A stretch of DNA of 64,000 bases from Kalaharituber pfeilii (taxonomy: Eukaryota; Ascomycota; Pezizomycetes; Pezizales; Pezizaceae). The stretch spans positions 558,001-622,000 of the forward strand of contig WHUZ01000011.1 of assembly GCA_015179045.1 (NCBI GenBank), read 5' to 3'. The position numbers and the translations under genes are program-made. This document shows positions 1-12,887 of this stretch, one piece after another (position 1 is the first letter of the stretch; each line of letters begins with the position of its first letter). Under the pieces are notes generated by a model, which saw nothing but the letters and a program-made list of their open reading frames with translations, was not told where the DNA came from and ran no database searches.

Positions 1-1308
1 ATCTCCTGCATAAGAGTGTTCCTGGTTCATGAATGGGTTGTTGCTCTGGTTGCCATATCCACCGTTATTAAGGTAGGGATTGGAACTAACGCCAACCACC
101 CTAGGAGATGCATTCCTAGAAGTTCCGCTCCCAGGATCATACCCTTGCCCGTCCAGTTGCTGCGACGCTCCTAGTTGTAACGATGGCATGTTATCATTGA
201 ATGAGAATTGCATATCGTAGTCGTTGGCGGGGGTGATATTCGATCCGAACGATGAAGATTCCGAATTATTAAGGTCGGAGTTATAATTATAGTGATCCTG
301 TCCACTTCCAGGAGTACCAGGAGGCCCAAAGTTATGGTATGCATCTGCTGGCCTTCGTGGAACGTGGTGCATTTTAGAAATCTGATGATCTGGATAATGC
401 CCGTAACCATTTGATTGCGGCATTGGTGGGACTTGCTCAACAGGAGGATACCTAGGGCCGGTTAGCTGGTTTGAGGTTATGCATCAAAATTGGGAAGTTT
501 TGCTACCCATTGCTTCTCAGCGACTGCCGCCGTGAACTGTAGGGCCCATTGCGATCAAAGCTTACATTATGGTCAGAATGGAACTATGCAATTGGACCGG
601 AAAATCAGAACCAACCTATCCTGTGACATCTGCCGGTGCTGATAATACCCATTATGACTTCGATAAGCGTCAACAGGTGCATATCGTTGCGCTCCGTTGT
701 TGCGGTGGTAGAGGCTTGAATCAAATGGGCCTGGGTTATGCTGGACCTGTCGCTGAGACTGATCCATGTTGTCTACGGCGTCTGACACAGAGTCAGCCCT
801 ACATCGTGAGCTAGATAGCATTGAGCTTGGTAGGGCAACACACCTACGGCGGAGAAAGCAGACTGACGTTGCAAATCCCTGTTAATTTGTGCCTCAAAAG
901 ACCTTATCGTTTCCAGTGGTCTTTCCCATCGACTTCTTGTAGGATTTGACAAGTCCGGCTCCACTAAACAGCATTATTTAGAAAAATTCGTGCATCTCAC
1001 TTTCGGTGAGTACATACGAATTGGGTTACCGTAAATATCTTTGTGTTGATAAGTTCGGATGCCTTCCCCAGTTTTCGCCTGGCTGACCGCAACTACATAT
1101 CGTTAGTATCGCGATTCAATTCTGCGCTGCATTTTGATAAGATGGGGCGTATACAAGGCTCTTCCTCTGTAATCGCTCTGGTTGGGTCCGACATTGTGGT
1201 AATCCTAGTGCGTCGCTTTTGTTCTGGAGTGAGCTTTGTTGAAGTGCTGTCCTTCCTTCCAAACCACTTTAAAGATCTGGAGGACTTAGAAGAATTTCTA
1301 CGCTCCAT
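1..1308 (-). CDS. DUF2406-type fungal protein, partial, frame-broken
   Basis: I assign this to the fungal DUF2406 family from remembered motifs: SDPTRAITEEEP near the N-terminus, then DPDLSNPTRSRWERPL-like text (here EPDLSNPTRSRWERPLETIR). No biochemical function is known to me. The start is the ATG at 1306-1308. Exons 1155-1308, 1030-1092 and 963 downward join in frame; the first intron has a TACTAAC branch site ten bases before its AG. The rest is rich in Asn, Gln, Tyr, Pro and Ser (for example MPQSNGYGHYPDH) and leaves the window at base 1, so the C-terminus is missing. After about base 835 the frame changes near 833-835, 580-600 and 480-510 with no usable intron, so the copy is either a pseudogene or carries sequence errors. 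The Ser/Lys-rich N-terminus suggests a cytosolic or peripheral protein, by inference only. Confidence 0.7.
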
Positions 1309-3781
1309 TTTAATATCTCGGGGCGCAAGCCCGAATTTATGCGCTGCCAACGGTATGTATCAATACTTCCTCTGATTATTTTATTGTTACCGTTGCAATT
1401 CAAAAGTAGTCGGCTACAGGATTTGCAGTTAGCTCAAACACGTTCGGAATTGTGGAAGAAAAAGCATGTCGAGCGAGCATCAGGCTACACAAAGTTCTGG
1501 AAAGGGCACAAGGAAACAATATAAGTAAATTAGGACTTACATGCCAAAGCAGAGATCCACCAGAATATTCCGCCTTTTGGGACTGTGGACGAGGGTACCC
1601 AGGCTAGCGGTAGCGAATGGTTAGGTCTCTGCCGCTGGATGCAGCGCAGCCACTCTTTAGCAGGACCGCGGTGACGTTTGAGGCTCGATAGGCTATCGTT
1701 TCAGGATGCCTGACAGAGGGGTATGGTGGTCCCGGGGGTGGGGGGGAGGGGGGGGGGGGGGGGTTTGTTGGGCGGTGAACGGGCTCTGCTCTCGGGGTCG
1801 GGGCGACGTTCAAACGAAGGATCTTGAAACGAGCGTGAATGAAGAAGATGACGCTTCGACATGCTGGGGGTTATGGCTGTATCTCTTATAAAATCCCAGC
1901 CCTGGTGCCTCGACTTGGAATTCCAGTACTAGTAGGACGGAGGACTTTCGGGGCCTCGAGGGTACGTATGCGCGCAGGGGGGATATGTGTGTGGGCGTCA
2001 GTGTGGTCGGATGTGCGTGGATGCGGCGGTGTGGTGCATCAGTTTTTGTGTGTGTGTGTGGGAGGGGGTTACGGAATTGACAGAGGGAATGTGTCGATCG
2101 ACTGGAGAGAATGATAGGCACGTTTAGAATTGCAGTTGGTGGATGGGCAGTCCGGCAGTCTGGCGCTGACCTGCTTCGCTGCCCATTGCCCATTGCTCAT
2201 CGCCATCCCCACCCCGCCGACATGTTGCCCGGGCTGTACGGCTGTTCCATTGCCCGAGCTGATCTTTTCAACAAATCGTAGCTGTAGGAGCGTGTTTCAC
2301 CACGGCAGCAACGCAAAGTACCAGACGCTGGGCCAACGTGACGTGCTGGTAGGAAATAGCCGTGAGAACCACCGTAAGTACTTCCTAGTAGTTATAATTT
2401 ATTCTTAAAAGTACTCCGTACAAAAGCAACCTGCTCTCACTGTTTCTTCTCATAAGAACGAAATGTCATCAACCTGAACAGACACAATTATATAGTGCCC
2501 AATGAGACTACGTAGCTACATCTAGTGCCCTTCTCTTGACTTCATTCGATTCAATTCAACCAAGCCCAAATCATCACAGTTGGGGAATGATCGCGAACGA
2601 TTGGGACGGTATAAATAGAAGGAGAAGAGCAACGCTAGCAGCTCCGTCTTAAGACATATATATAGCCCACAGCTGTGAGAGAAATGACCACGAGCACGCA
2701 GAAACCAAGCAAACTGTGCCCATACACGGCAAGCCGCAGCACAGCAAGTGCTCCAGACGTCGGACATCGGATCCTCGGATCCTCGAACCCTCCAACCTTT
2801 CACGATTGCTTGGGAAGATTGCTGCGCTATTAAATAGCGTGGCTCGACCACGACCGTGAGGCCCTGTGCAGGTGAAGGAGTGAGCATACACATCTACTAG
2901 TATCTAGCATGTAGCCTACTCACCAAGCGTACTGGAGCTGCAAATGTTGCAAGTGAGGCCAGGCTAAGGCTTTGGACTGCCTTTTCATCCAGCTTTCCAA
3001 TAATGTTCGCATATCAGCGAGAGGGTTGGTATGACTGGTAAAATCTACTTATCCAGGCCAATGCGGTCGGGGTAAACAGGGAAAAAAAAAGTAGTTGAAT
3101 TTTTCTGCTGAAGGCTTTGTTTAACCTTGCTTTGACATATATAAAGTAGCTTACTCGTTTTCGTTTACTTCGGATCACAGCAAGGGTTGGTCGCGAGTGG
3201 TTAATGTATACCTGAATTCTATATATAGAGTTATCCCATGGCCAATGGCAGGCATATTAGCCATTTTCTCTATCCAAATAACCATTACTGACAAGGCTCA
3301 GAACTATTTAGGAAGCCGACAATGATGGCGCTGCCCATAAGGGTATCAGACTCTGGAAGCCTGCAAATATATGCACTTACTCGTACCTACGGCGCAGCCC
3401 ATCCACCTTTTTTGTTGGAGCAATCTGAAGATAGCAGTCCGGTGATACTTATGGTAGGATACGATGCTCTCGTAGCTCTTTCATCCCGCTTCGTTGCATC
3501 TGGTTACTGTATCGATCAGCTTTGTAGCACCCAACGTTTTCACGCTGGAGCCAAAGAATGTGCTAGCATGGTGAGGGTGTTTGCATCAGACTACATTTGG
3601 TAAGTACTCCATAGCAGAACTACATACAGTACATGACGTTCAACTACCAGAGATATGATACTAGCAGCCGCAACAATGCCTTAGCGCATTGGTATTATAG
3701 GTTTAGGTCACCTCTTCACCATGAGAGGTGTGCTGCCAAGAAATAATAGCAAAGACATCGGCCAAGCCAAGGCGGAGGCCG
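1309..3781. other. gene-free stretch
   Basis: I see no gene here. It holds an almost pure G run at 1736-1763, a GT-rich purine/pyrimidine-skewed stretch at about 1975-2065, and AT-rich sequence with no frame that looks coding. Confidence 0.5.
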
Positions 3782-3815
3782 AAAATAAAAGTCTGGGCAC
3801 GAGGAACAGATACAG
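3782..3815. mobile_element. half of a GTTCTCG-family MITE
   Basis: The sequence GGCCGAAAATAAAAGTCTGG followed by GCACGAGGAACA closely matches the right half of the complete 50-bp element at 40432-40481. No left terminal repeat is seen, so this is a truncated copy. Confidence 0.5.
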
Positions 3816-3836
3816 CACTTGGCATTGCGAGGATTA

Positions 3837-3921
3837 CTAGCTAGTAAAATATGTATTCGGACGTAGCGCATAATGTGCATTAGCTAAGTACCCCTGTCCG
3901 AATACATATTTTACTGGCTAG
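3837..3921. mobile_element. 85-bp hairpin MITE
   Basis: A 26-bp arm starting CTAGCTAGTAAAATATGTAT at 3837-3862 is repeated in inverted orientation at 3896-3921 with one mismatch, around a 33-bp loop. No open frame is present. It directly abuts the next hairpin element. No clear target duplication is visible. Confidence 0.65.
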
Positions 3922-3922
3922 C

Positions 3923-4033
3923 ACTCGCTGGTTGGGAAAGTGCTGGAACGCTGCATAAATCGTATGCGCTATTCGCCTTTTGGAATAGTGCAATTTGTTA
4001 TGCAGCGTTGCAATACTTCCCGAACCAGCGAGT
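3923..4033. mobile_element. ACTCGCTG-family MITE, full-length copy
   Basis: Terminal inverted repeats run from ACTCGCTGGTTGGGAAAGTG to its imperfect complement ending CCAGCGAGT, about 36 bp each. An inner hairpin (GCGCTATTCGCC...GGAATAGTGC) lies between them. Related copies lie at 21688-21764 and 48968-49048. It ends 73 bp before the start codon of the next gene, so it sits in that gene's promoter or 5' leader. Confidence 0.7.
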
Positions 4034-4106
4034 ATAGGAAGTGAGTTTTTTCTTCACTAGGCAACCCAATTGGAACACGAGAACCTGCACAGAACCTACA
4101 CAGAAG

Positions 4107-4742
4107 ATGTTTCGCCCTGTCTCGAAACTCGTCAGAATGAACAGGATTTTGCAAAGCCATCGTACTTTCTTTGCCGGTCGTGTGGTGAGAGGCTGAAGTT
4201 CTTCTAAGTCTCAGAGGTAGTCTCGTTGTTGACTAATTTGTGTAGAGCAGAAATGAGAACGAACAAAAGATGGAACAACTGGCTACATCATTTAAACCTG
4301 CAACCGTACGGATCTAATATACAGTTGATGTACGTTCTAAAACTAACAAAATTTATTTAGGAAATTGATTCTCTGATCAAACTTAACGAAAGGAATGCTA
4401 CTGACATTTACAAATCGGGGAACGTCTAGACAGATATGTGAGGTTCATGTTCACGTTCGGTGTTGTTACAGTTGTCTTAGGCACTGGAGCGGTATACTTT
4501 TTACTTGGGTCTCTGTTTGGAGCAGTCACTGATATCGCTAGGGGTTGTATGAAATGTTTAGCAGTAGCGTAACTCGCGAGGAGAAGTTGAGGAAGGAATT
4601 TAGAGATTACGGGAAGGAAATGAAGGATGACCTAAAAGAGTACATCAAGGAGAGCATAGATGCGAATACCAGATATATTTTGTCAGAGATGAGATCGGAG
4701 ATCAGGTCTTTGGAGATTAGGCTCGGCCGCAAGATAGAATAG
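4107..4742 (+). pseudogene. putative mitochondrial single-span membrane protein, two -1 frame breaks
   Basis: I do not recognise the family. Exons 4107-4184 and 4246-4305 and a third from 4361 to the stop at 4740-4742 are joined by introns of 61 and 55 nt, each with a good branch site (TGACTAAT and AACTAAC). The N-terminus MFRPVSKLVRMNRILQSHRT is basic, Ser/Thr-containing and free of acid, as expected of a mitochondrial presequence. A linker is followed by a hydrophobic span (FTFGVVTVVLGTGAVYFLLG) and a charged helical tail, probably coiled coil (EEKLRKEFRDYGKEMKDD), giving about 173 residues. The third exon needs one extra base at each of two GGGG runs (4417-4420 and 4541-4544) to stay open. 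A real gene with sequence errors, or a recently broken gene, fits best. By inference it sits in the inner mitochondrial membrane. Confidence 0.5.
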
Positions 4743-4966
4743 TTTTGATAGAATGATAAGTTAGCGAGCGGTGTGAGGTTGATAATAATATCAGTAAGAG
4801 ACTCAAAAAAAGTAATATCACAAGACGCACTAAGTTAGTCTGGGAACAAGATGAGCTTATAGTTATTTAATACTATCATAGTACTATAACTACGCGAGTA
4901 TTTGAGCATGGTCTACTTAGACTCATGTAAAGTTTGAAGTGGTACTGTCAAAAGATAAAGTAGATA
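4743..4966. other. gene-free stretch
   Basis: AT-rich sequence after the putative mitochondrial protein gene. It includes a short imperfect palindrome near 4868-4895; nothing else is recognised. Confidence 0.4.
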
Positions 4967-5150
4967 CAGTTTTACCTAGCTCTACCGGACCTCGTTAAAC
5001 CGGAAACCTTGCTATACCGGACGACCCTGGACGGTTTTTGCAATTTACATACAAAAAAAATTAGCTATACCGGACACCCAGTTAAACCGGACAAACTATA
5101 GACTTTTAAATTCAAATTACATACAAACTAACTAGCTGAACCGGATGAAG
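4967..5150. repeat. ACCGGAC-rich repeat, copy 1 (truncated)
   Basis: The motif (C)TATACCGGAC or TTAAACCGGAC recurs several times, and the order of segments matches copy 2 at 51692-51922: TTTACCTAGCT, CTATACCGGACGA, TTTTTGCAATTTACATAC, CCGGAC, TTCAAATTACATA, TAGCTGAAC. In copy 2 the starting motif recurs inverted at the far end, suggesting a DNA transposon end; here the far end is missing. Confidence 0.55.
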
Positions 5151-8100
5151 GCCTCAACCATGAAACTTCTTTTGTACCTTCTGTGTGTTACAGTGGTATT
5201 ATTAAAGTATTCTCAATATCTTGAATTCAATATTCAAAGGTCGGTAATGTCTTGGGAGATTATTGAGAAGAGAATACCCCGCTGGAATATCAGTCTCCAG
5301 GCATATTGTATCTCTCAATCGGCTTACTAAGGTCTTTACCCCCCTGGCAGACACCCCTGCGAAATTTGATACAAGTCTCCATAGAATGGCAGTGCATAGG
5401 TGACTTCATCTGCTATATTGCATGCCAAGTCTCTGGTGTCGTATGGTGAACACTCAACTTCGAAATATCCGGCCCGATCGGGCAAAATCTGACTTCGGAC
5501 TTTTTCGAGAAACTCGTTCTACTCCATACTAAAAAGGATTTCGACGTAAAATTCTAGCGAACTGAACAGTAGTTGATATCTATGTACTTAGGCCATAGTC
5601 GAAAATAAGATCCTAGAAGACGGCCAGTTTCGAACCAGGAGGCGGGCAATCAGGCAGCGTACTCTTGGATAAGACCATACCTCTCAACGAATGTTTTGTT
5701 CGCGTCTAAAGCTGAATCCCTTGACCTCAAATATTTCACCTCTCTCTTGATGCGTCGCTAAGCCCGCAGAATATTTAATAGACATGCAGTGATAGCATGT
5801 TTGTAGATAGTTCGTAAGACCATAACTCGCGAAAAAGACCATATTCGAGTATAAGATCCTAGAAGCCAAAGATCTACCTGCCACAGGCTCCTTAGTTATG
5901 CTTGATAGAGAGATTTAGAGTTTTCCCGAGGACATGGTCATTGCGACTTTCAGGTTATAACTATATACGACTTGTGATTACAATTTTTTCAACTTATTCT
6001 CTATCCTCCTTATTCTGTCACTGACACAGGGCCGTCCCTTCACAATTTTATCCTGCAAAGGAGACCACTACACGCCGATCACCCTGAGTCGCAATCCTTG
6101 GCAATTTGTCTGTGGTAGTATCGCAAAGATACATATTTTCCATTCAGTCCCACGCCCCAAGATGAGCATCCGTTTCGGCAACGTTCTTCCTGGTTAAATT
6201 CTATCCTCGTACCCAGGATTTTCCCTTGTTGTCCAACAGCTAGCTTCCGCTTGGGTTCTCATAGCTCCGTGGATACACACCTCATCGAACTTCATATCCT
6301 CTGTGCTATCAGAAAAGGATAATGTGAATGTCACTGAAAATCGCATTATCCCTTGGAGTCGCGAGACGTATGTATATTAAAGCGGACTCCCCTTGGGCGT
6401 ACTCTCAACACCGTTCAAAAAATAATGATCATAATAATAAATAAGCAAACAATTACAGAAAAAATAGTTGGCCCATCTAAGTTATCAAGGAGATTCAAAC
6501 TCTTTTTTTCAAAATTGAGGTCGAGGTATTTTTGGTCGAGTTCTGGCTGAGTTGCCGTGGTTTGTCTGCAGGCCCCACTCGGCTGCATGTCTCGCGGCTC
6601 CAAGAGATACCCCCAAAAAATAGCATGGCAGGCCACGGCATCAAGCTGAAGAATATAAGGATATGTATATGAAAAAAAAAAAGCTAGCTTTCCCTGAATA
6701 CGGATCCGTCTTGATATTTCAACACCACGAACGATATCTAAAGTTCGTGATGGGTTCAAGAAACAAGGTCGTGATTTTGGTGTTGATCGTTACAGTAAGT
6801 GCTCAACTTCCATTAGGCTGATTTTCAGTGTAACTAATAGGTACATTCGTTTATCCTCAAGGGTGGTCGTGATACCGCCAAATCAGAAGGCCTTCTCAAT
6901 AGAGGCAACACAGGATAAGTATGGAAACATCAGCAAATTGTATGGTGATCTTCTGTACAGCCTTGAAGATGACTTTTCGGCCAATTAGGAGAACCCTGAT
7001 TATTTTGCAGTGATTACAGGAACAATGTACCCAGCCCAGAGAGATAGCGGAGAGGGCACATCATCGTCCTCATCATCAATCTGCTCTACCTTGTCCTAGC
7101 AGCAACCGGCCTTGATACTACCATATATGATCTCGATGTGCTTAAAAAGTTGAGTGTGTATATATGGCGTAAAAGAGGAAGAAGGAATACTGCTCTAGGG
7201 GGTAAAAAGATTCTGTGAAATGGGGGTTGGGGAACTTCTCTTATACTTCACCCGAGGAGAGAACTTCAGCGAGAGTATCGTTAGGGTCGGAGGGTTGGTG
7301 CAACCAGACTACGTTAGCTTATACTCCTTGTAGTTCTTCTCACAGTAAACATATCTTCAGTACCTCGACTACCCGATTAGGCAACCTGAGTGCGCTCCTT
7401 AGTCACCTGATCTGATGCTGGCTCGGCATGGGATAAACTAGTAGGTACTTATTGCAGTGGTGCTGCAAAGTGTCGGGTGCCGAGACTAGTGCTGGTAGGA
7501 ATGGGGGCAGCTGCCAATACTGTGGGAGGAATGAGTGAAATGGGCGGATGGACTTGATCACAACCTACATATCCGCTGATTCTTTGGGGTACGTCAAGAG
7601 AACCCTTCAGTACATAAGATACACAGCCTGGATGACCCGGTCGTATAATCATACTTGGTATGTATGTGATAATCGTGCAAAAAGACAACACCAAATGATC
7701 AACGCATATACACGAGTTATAGAAAAATAGGACAAGGTCTCTATCTTGCTCAATTCTCAATGACGAGATTGTAAGGTTGCCAGCTTGGAGTCTCAGTATT
7801 ATCCTGCAAAAGGCTGATCAGTCACTTTACAGCAATTTCTAGTACAAAGGCGGGTTTCAAATACTGTAGTATTTAATTCCCAATACTAACTCAGTGGCAT
7901 AGAGGACAAAGACAGAAGATTTCAAAGCTACCGAATCAGTACTCAAATTTCCCGTGAAGGGGAGACTAATAGAGATAGCTTCAGAGCAAAAGTAAGACGT
8001 TGCACAGTAACTTAATAATCAATGCTAGCATGTTACCTGTCTGAAATGTCAAGAACGGATTTCAGAATCTGCACGGCATGCTTGAGAAGCTTGACTCGAA

Positions 8101-11100
8101 ATTAGATAGCTGGGTGATATGAGCAATTATTAACCTGACAAGGTAAGAAAGTACAGTAATGTTTTCACTAAGCAATATTCTAACAACTTGGATGAGCGTA
8201 GCCTCTCTGATAGCACAGAATTCCAAGGTAGATAAGAATGAAAATTTGATAGGACTCTCAGTCGGTTTTGTAGTACCTACATGTCTTTCTAGTCTTTTAG
8301 ACCGATGTTGAGAGCATTGATTGTGCTAAGACTAATTGGGAGTTTGGAGACGTATAATTACTGCTTTTGAATGCAAATCTTCCTGAGCTGATCTATTCAG
8401 ATTGGCACAACGACCATCGTACTCGTTGGTGACGTTACAGAATTATTCAATTGTTGCAGCAAATACAACTTGAGATTCAACAGGTTCACCAATAGGTTTC
8501 TAGACTGGTTAAAATGCACTTCGCTGAGTAGATTACCCTTTTGCCTTACATCCTTTGCTTGATAATCTTTCTAACTTATTGTGAGCAAGGCTTACCTCCC
8601 AATTTGAGAATATCAACTACCCACTGGGCCTAGTAGCCCATTCGGCGGCATTGCGTGCCAGCCGCTACAATCGTGCAAATATGACAAGTATGCCTCCCAG
8701 TTTACAGCAGTATAATCAATGTTTATAATAACTAGTACCTCATAATCACACCATTGGAGCGCATCTGGGATTGCCCGTTCTCCAAGGAAAGTTTTTAGTT
8801 ACCGATAAACGCAAGGAGTACCTGGAAATGCCCCTGCATTGAGACGTAGTATGCCACTGGTATATACTGTACCTTACCTCACAAGCTTGTAAGCTTTCCT
8901 TAGTCCTCAATTAATAACTGGGCTTCATACTTCCCTTATCCTTTCATGAGTCATTCTCTTTGGTAGTGCAACCATGACTATCTGGCTTCGTATTAAAAGA
9001 TAACGAATCCTCCAGTCAAGAAAAGACCATCCAGACTTAAGTAAACCAAACGACCCACTTTGCCATCAATTTTTTCTTACTCTCTACCTTTTTTTCACAT
9101 TACTATGCAACTTTCCGTCTTATGGCCCAGATTATCCGCCCCCGTACTCAAGGTAGACAGTTCGACTTGACAACTGCAATCTCACGATTCATCTATTTGT
9201 GTCAAACAGTTTCATTGCTCACATTATCAAATTAGCAGGAATATTGAGTTAGCAGAAACGCTCCCAGGCAACATATGGCACTGGGCCTAGATTATGCTCA
9301 AACCAAGTGGACTTTAAATGTGCTGCATGGTGAATGATATTGCCAGTCATTTTCTTAAATTAATTCGAGACTTACCCAAAGGTTACCATGAGAATATCAA
9401 TTACCATAGACGCCGTGCGTTCACTAAGGAGACTGGGACCCCTGGGTACGTGTAAGTGACAAAAAGTTAGCACATGTACTCCACGAACAAGTTTGAGTGT
9501 AAACATTATTGTGTGATATGGATTGAGGGTAACTATTAAATATTACGTCTGATAATAGCTGCCCCGACAGTTCAAAATTGCATGCCTCAACGGTCAGTTA
9601 GATGTCGCTTAGTCTCTTGTATTTTATTTAGTATTCTGTCAAGTCACATTCTTGAATTGAACGTTTACCTGTGCTGATGCATCGGTACACGCAGTGAGGA
9701 TATCCAACGCCACTTGGCGTAGTCCATTCGCATAAATTGCTCGGATTTTGCTGCCTCGAAAGGCGTAGAAAACGGAAACGAAATAAGTACTCTTAGATGT
9801 AAGTTAGGCATCAGCCCGATTTCGCGAAACTTCTTGTTCTATTGATGCGTGTGCACACGTCTAGGCACTGTCTACTGTCAATTGAAGCCTCGACTTTTGG
9901 ACAACATACAAATTTGTTGAATTATGAATCGTATGTGTCCCGGACATTTGGACGGCACTCCTAAATCCATCTGTTCCAATAGCGGAAGCAACCGACTGGA
10001 ACGCATTATGATACGCTCAAGCAAGCATCGATGAAATCAGTCTTCGCCACTTATGCCCATAGCCCAGACAGGTGGCTCAGGACTATCAGAGCACCGGAAT
10101 TACATACTTGTTGCTATTCTTTAGCCAACCAAAAGCTTTGCATACAGCATATGCGGCGACATGATACCCAGTAATTTACCATGTGGTTCAGCCGTTGAGA
10201 AAACAACTGACGTGGGATTCCGGCATTTGGGGCGAAGCCAGCTGGTTTCGGGGTTTCGGGGTTTAGCACGAACTAGTTAAGCTCCCTTCCTATAAGCCTT
10301 CGGCTTTATCACCGGCATGTTTCTGTATCCTTTATGGTGAATTTGTCCATTCCCCTGTGGAAAGATACATCCTGGAAGAACTAATTAATTCAGGTTATTG
10401 CTTGTAGAACTTTGTTTCAAGGCTCCATTCAACGCAGGCTTGCCTTTGCCTATACTTTGGTGATGCAATCACCACAGGTGTGCTCGCATTTACGGCATAT
10501 TTGTCGCCACAGCTTCCAGCATCAGAGTTCTATTTCAGGACAGAAATAGCATTGAAATTAGATGTGTTGTAATGCGTACACACACTAGACCAATGGCTAA
10601 GTCCAACCACAATAATCTTGATAATTTGTTAGGGACCGCTATTATCGAACGTTGTCATCCTGTTCAACGAATTAGGAGCTCGGTACTAGGAACCCCGTTG
10701 CTACTCCAATACAGCTAAGATTCATTCCAATCAGGGCAAACGCTGACTTGGGTACTATATCCGCGACACTCCTGCCAATGTTCCAACTGATCCCGAAAAT
10801 AGTTCATCCAGGTACAAATTACACTTCTACTAGTGGGATATCTATCTTGATGACGATCTCAGTGGCACAACAAAGGGCGTGTAGGGTACATTCAGTCGCC
10901 GGAAGTCAAAAAGCAATTTTATGGTTCTTGGCACAAGAAATGCTGACCTGGAACCACTCAAAAACATCAAAACTTAAGAGATCTACACGAAAAAGCATGT
11001 CTCAGCGTCACGCGTGAGGAATGTTATTGAAGAAAAAATCGACAACTATGATAGTATGGTGAATGCGCTATTCCATTTAGAGTACTCCATAAAGTAACTC

Positions 11101-12850
11101 CCACTGGCAACAGTCATTAACGTCTAGGTTTCTTGATATTTCGCTTCCGCAACAGTATTGAGACCGGGTGGGACCGTGCGAGGCATATGACTGTTCAGCT
11201 AAGGTACAAATCAATATGCAGCAAGAATGGATCAAGAAATATTAGATTTGAGGTTTTATCATTATCATCGCACTAACTTCTAAGTAGATTTTCACTGGTC
11301 TTGGGCACTGCATCGTCAGATTCTCGCGAAGTGCTTATTCAGGCAGCCATAAGAACCATTGATGGTACAGTGCATACATGGCACTGCCTTACTGCGGTTC
11401 CGACGAAGAGACACAGAAGACATGAGGCGACACCAAATTAATAAAAGAATATGCCTGCTATATTTTAAGTCAAAACATGCAGAATTGGTTTGGAATATCG
11501 GCTGGGATGAGGCTTTTCAAGTGATATTTTAAGCTCAGAGACTTCATCGAGACTGGTTTAAGGTCCAGGCCAGGGCATATTATTTATTGGGGAAGCTCCC
11601 CATAGTGCCCAGAAGTTGAGAGCAGACATGTTGGAACATTTCTGACCGCCGATCATTGACCATCTTTGGCTAGTACAAAGCCAAATCTAGACTAGAGTGG
11701 ATTACCTCTGACTTAAATAGGCACCTTTTTGCCTTGGCATTTCCCGCTTGGCAGTTTTGCCCATACATGTAACATAGGCTCCAAAAGCCCTGTTTATCTG
11801 CTCCACAAATCTTTTCTCAAATAAAAAAATGGAAATCACAGATTTGTTCAGCACTCGAAAAGCAACAAATATATGATACAATCATTAAAATCGGGCTTGA
11901 TTTGGTGGAGCTGATTGAGTTGGAAAATTTTGGTGGGCGGATATGTCTGTTCTTGATTCTTAACTTCCGGCATGTAGTCAAGTTGAATGGTGCTGTTGCC
12001 CCATCCCTTTGCGACCAGCTACCTGTGAGTGTCCTTTACAGAACCAGACTACAGGGGCACTGACAGTGGGGAACGGCAATCTCTGACTGGATGAAGGGGT
12101 TACTTTGATGATAGTTTACTTATAAATCGAAAAGTTCAATGCTTCTAATGTTATAAATCACATTTTGATAAGGCATACTTGTTTACTTCCAAAACCAAGG
12201 GGACAAATTGGCTTGGAACTACGGGCAATTACTGCTTGAAACCCTGTTCATCCATCTGGCCATTCATCTGACCACAGTCCTTATCCTCTGAACATAGGGA
12301 ACGCAGTTGCAAATACAGTAATTGTTTTGCAACTGCAAGGTCTAGAGCAGTTTGGCCTTCCCTTTGTACATCTACCCAGTCGCGTGCGTGTACCATGAGC
12401 CACGCCATGCCAATGGCTTGCCATGTGGTGGAGGTGCTGGCAAGCCAGAGAGTTGACCTATTCCTAGTACTAGTAGTCCGTTGGGACTAGGGATGGCTTA
12501 TCATATGTAATGTGCCCAAAGCCCGCAGTATGTCTATTCTTGATGATGGCTTGGCTGTGTGTTGGTAGCACATTCACTACATCTACATATCAGGTTCCCA
12601 GACTTGTTAACCTGAATGCGAATATGCGTCAAATACACCACGCAGGTTGCATTCGCCCTTCTTTTACCCAAGACTAAACCACTGCATCCCGCACCGGGCT
12701 TAGTCCATCGCATCCCCGGCACAGTTTAAGAAGCCAGGCGTGGATTATCTGCTCGAGAGGGGAGCATGTCCTGCCCATGCCCATGTCCCCCCATCATAAC
12801 CCATGCCCATCCCTCACAATTGCGCTTGTCCTCATGATCAACCGACTTCT
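5151..12850. other. long gene-poor AT-rich tract
   Basis: No intact gene was found. Reading frames are short and have no recognisable domain. Isolated stretches look like decayed coding DNA, for example around 10750-11095, where frames end in VRNVIEEKIDNYDSMVNALF but are full of stops upstream. A small tandem of TTTCGGGG lies at about 10245-10265. The composition fits old, mutated transposon remains. Confidence 0.5.
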
Positions 12851-12867
12851 GAATTCATACCCATGAG

Positions 12868-12887
12868 TTGGTTCGAGACTGCCCATG
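12868..12887. repeat. half-copy of the 52456 hairpin
   Basis: GGTTCGAGACTGCCCATG here nearly matches the right arm and flank of the hairpin at 52456-52502 (GGTTCGAGACTGACCATG). No left arm is present. Confidence 0.35.

Noticed and set aside
10748..11095. Possible reverse-transcriptase or gag remnant
   Set aside because: One frame contains a YLDDD-like string, but stops are frequent and neighbouring motifs of a polymerase are absent, so no family can be supported.
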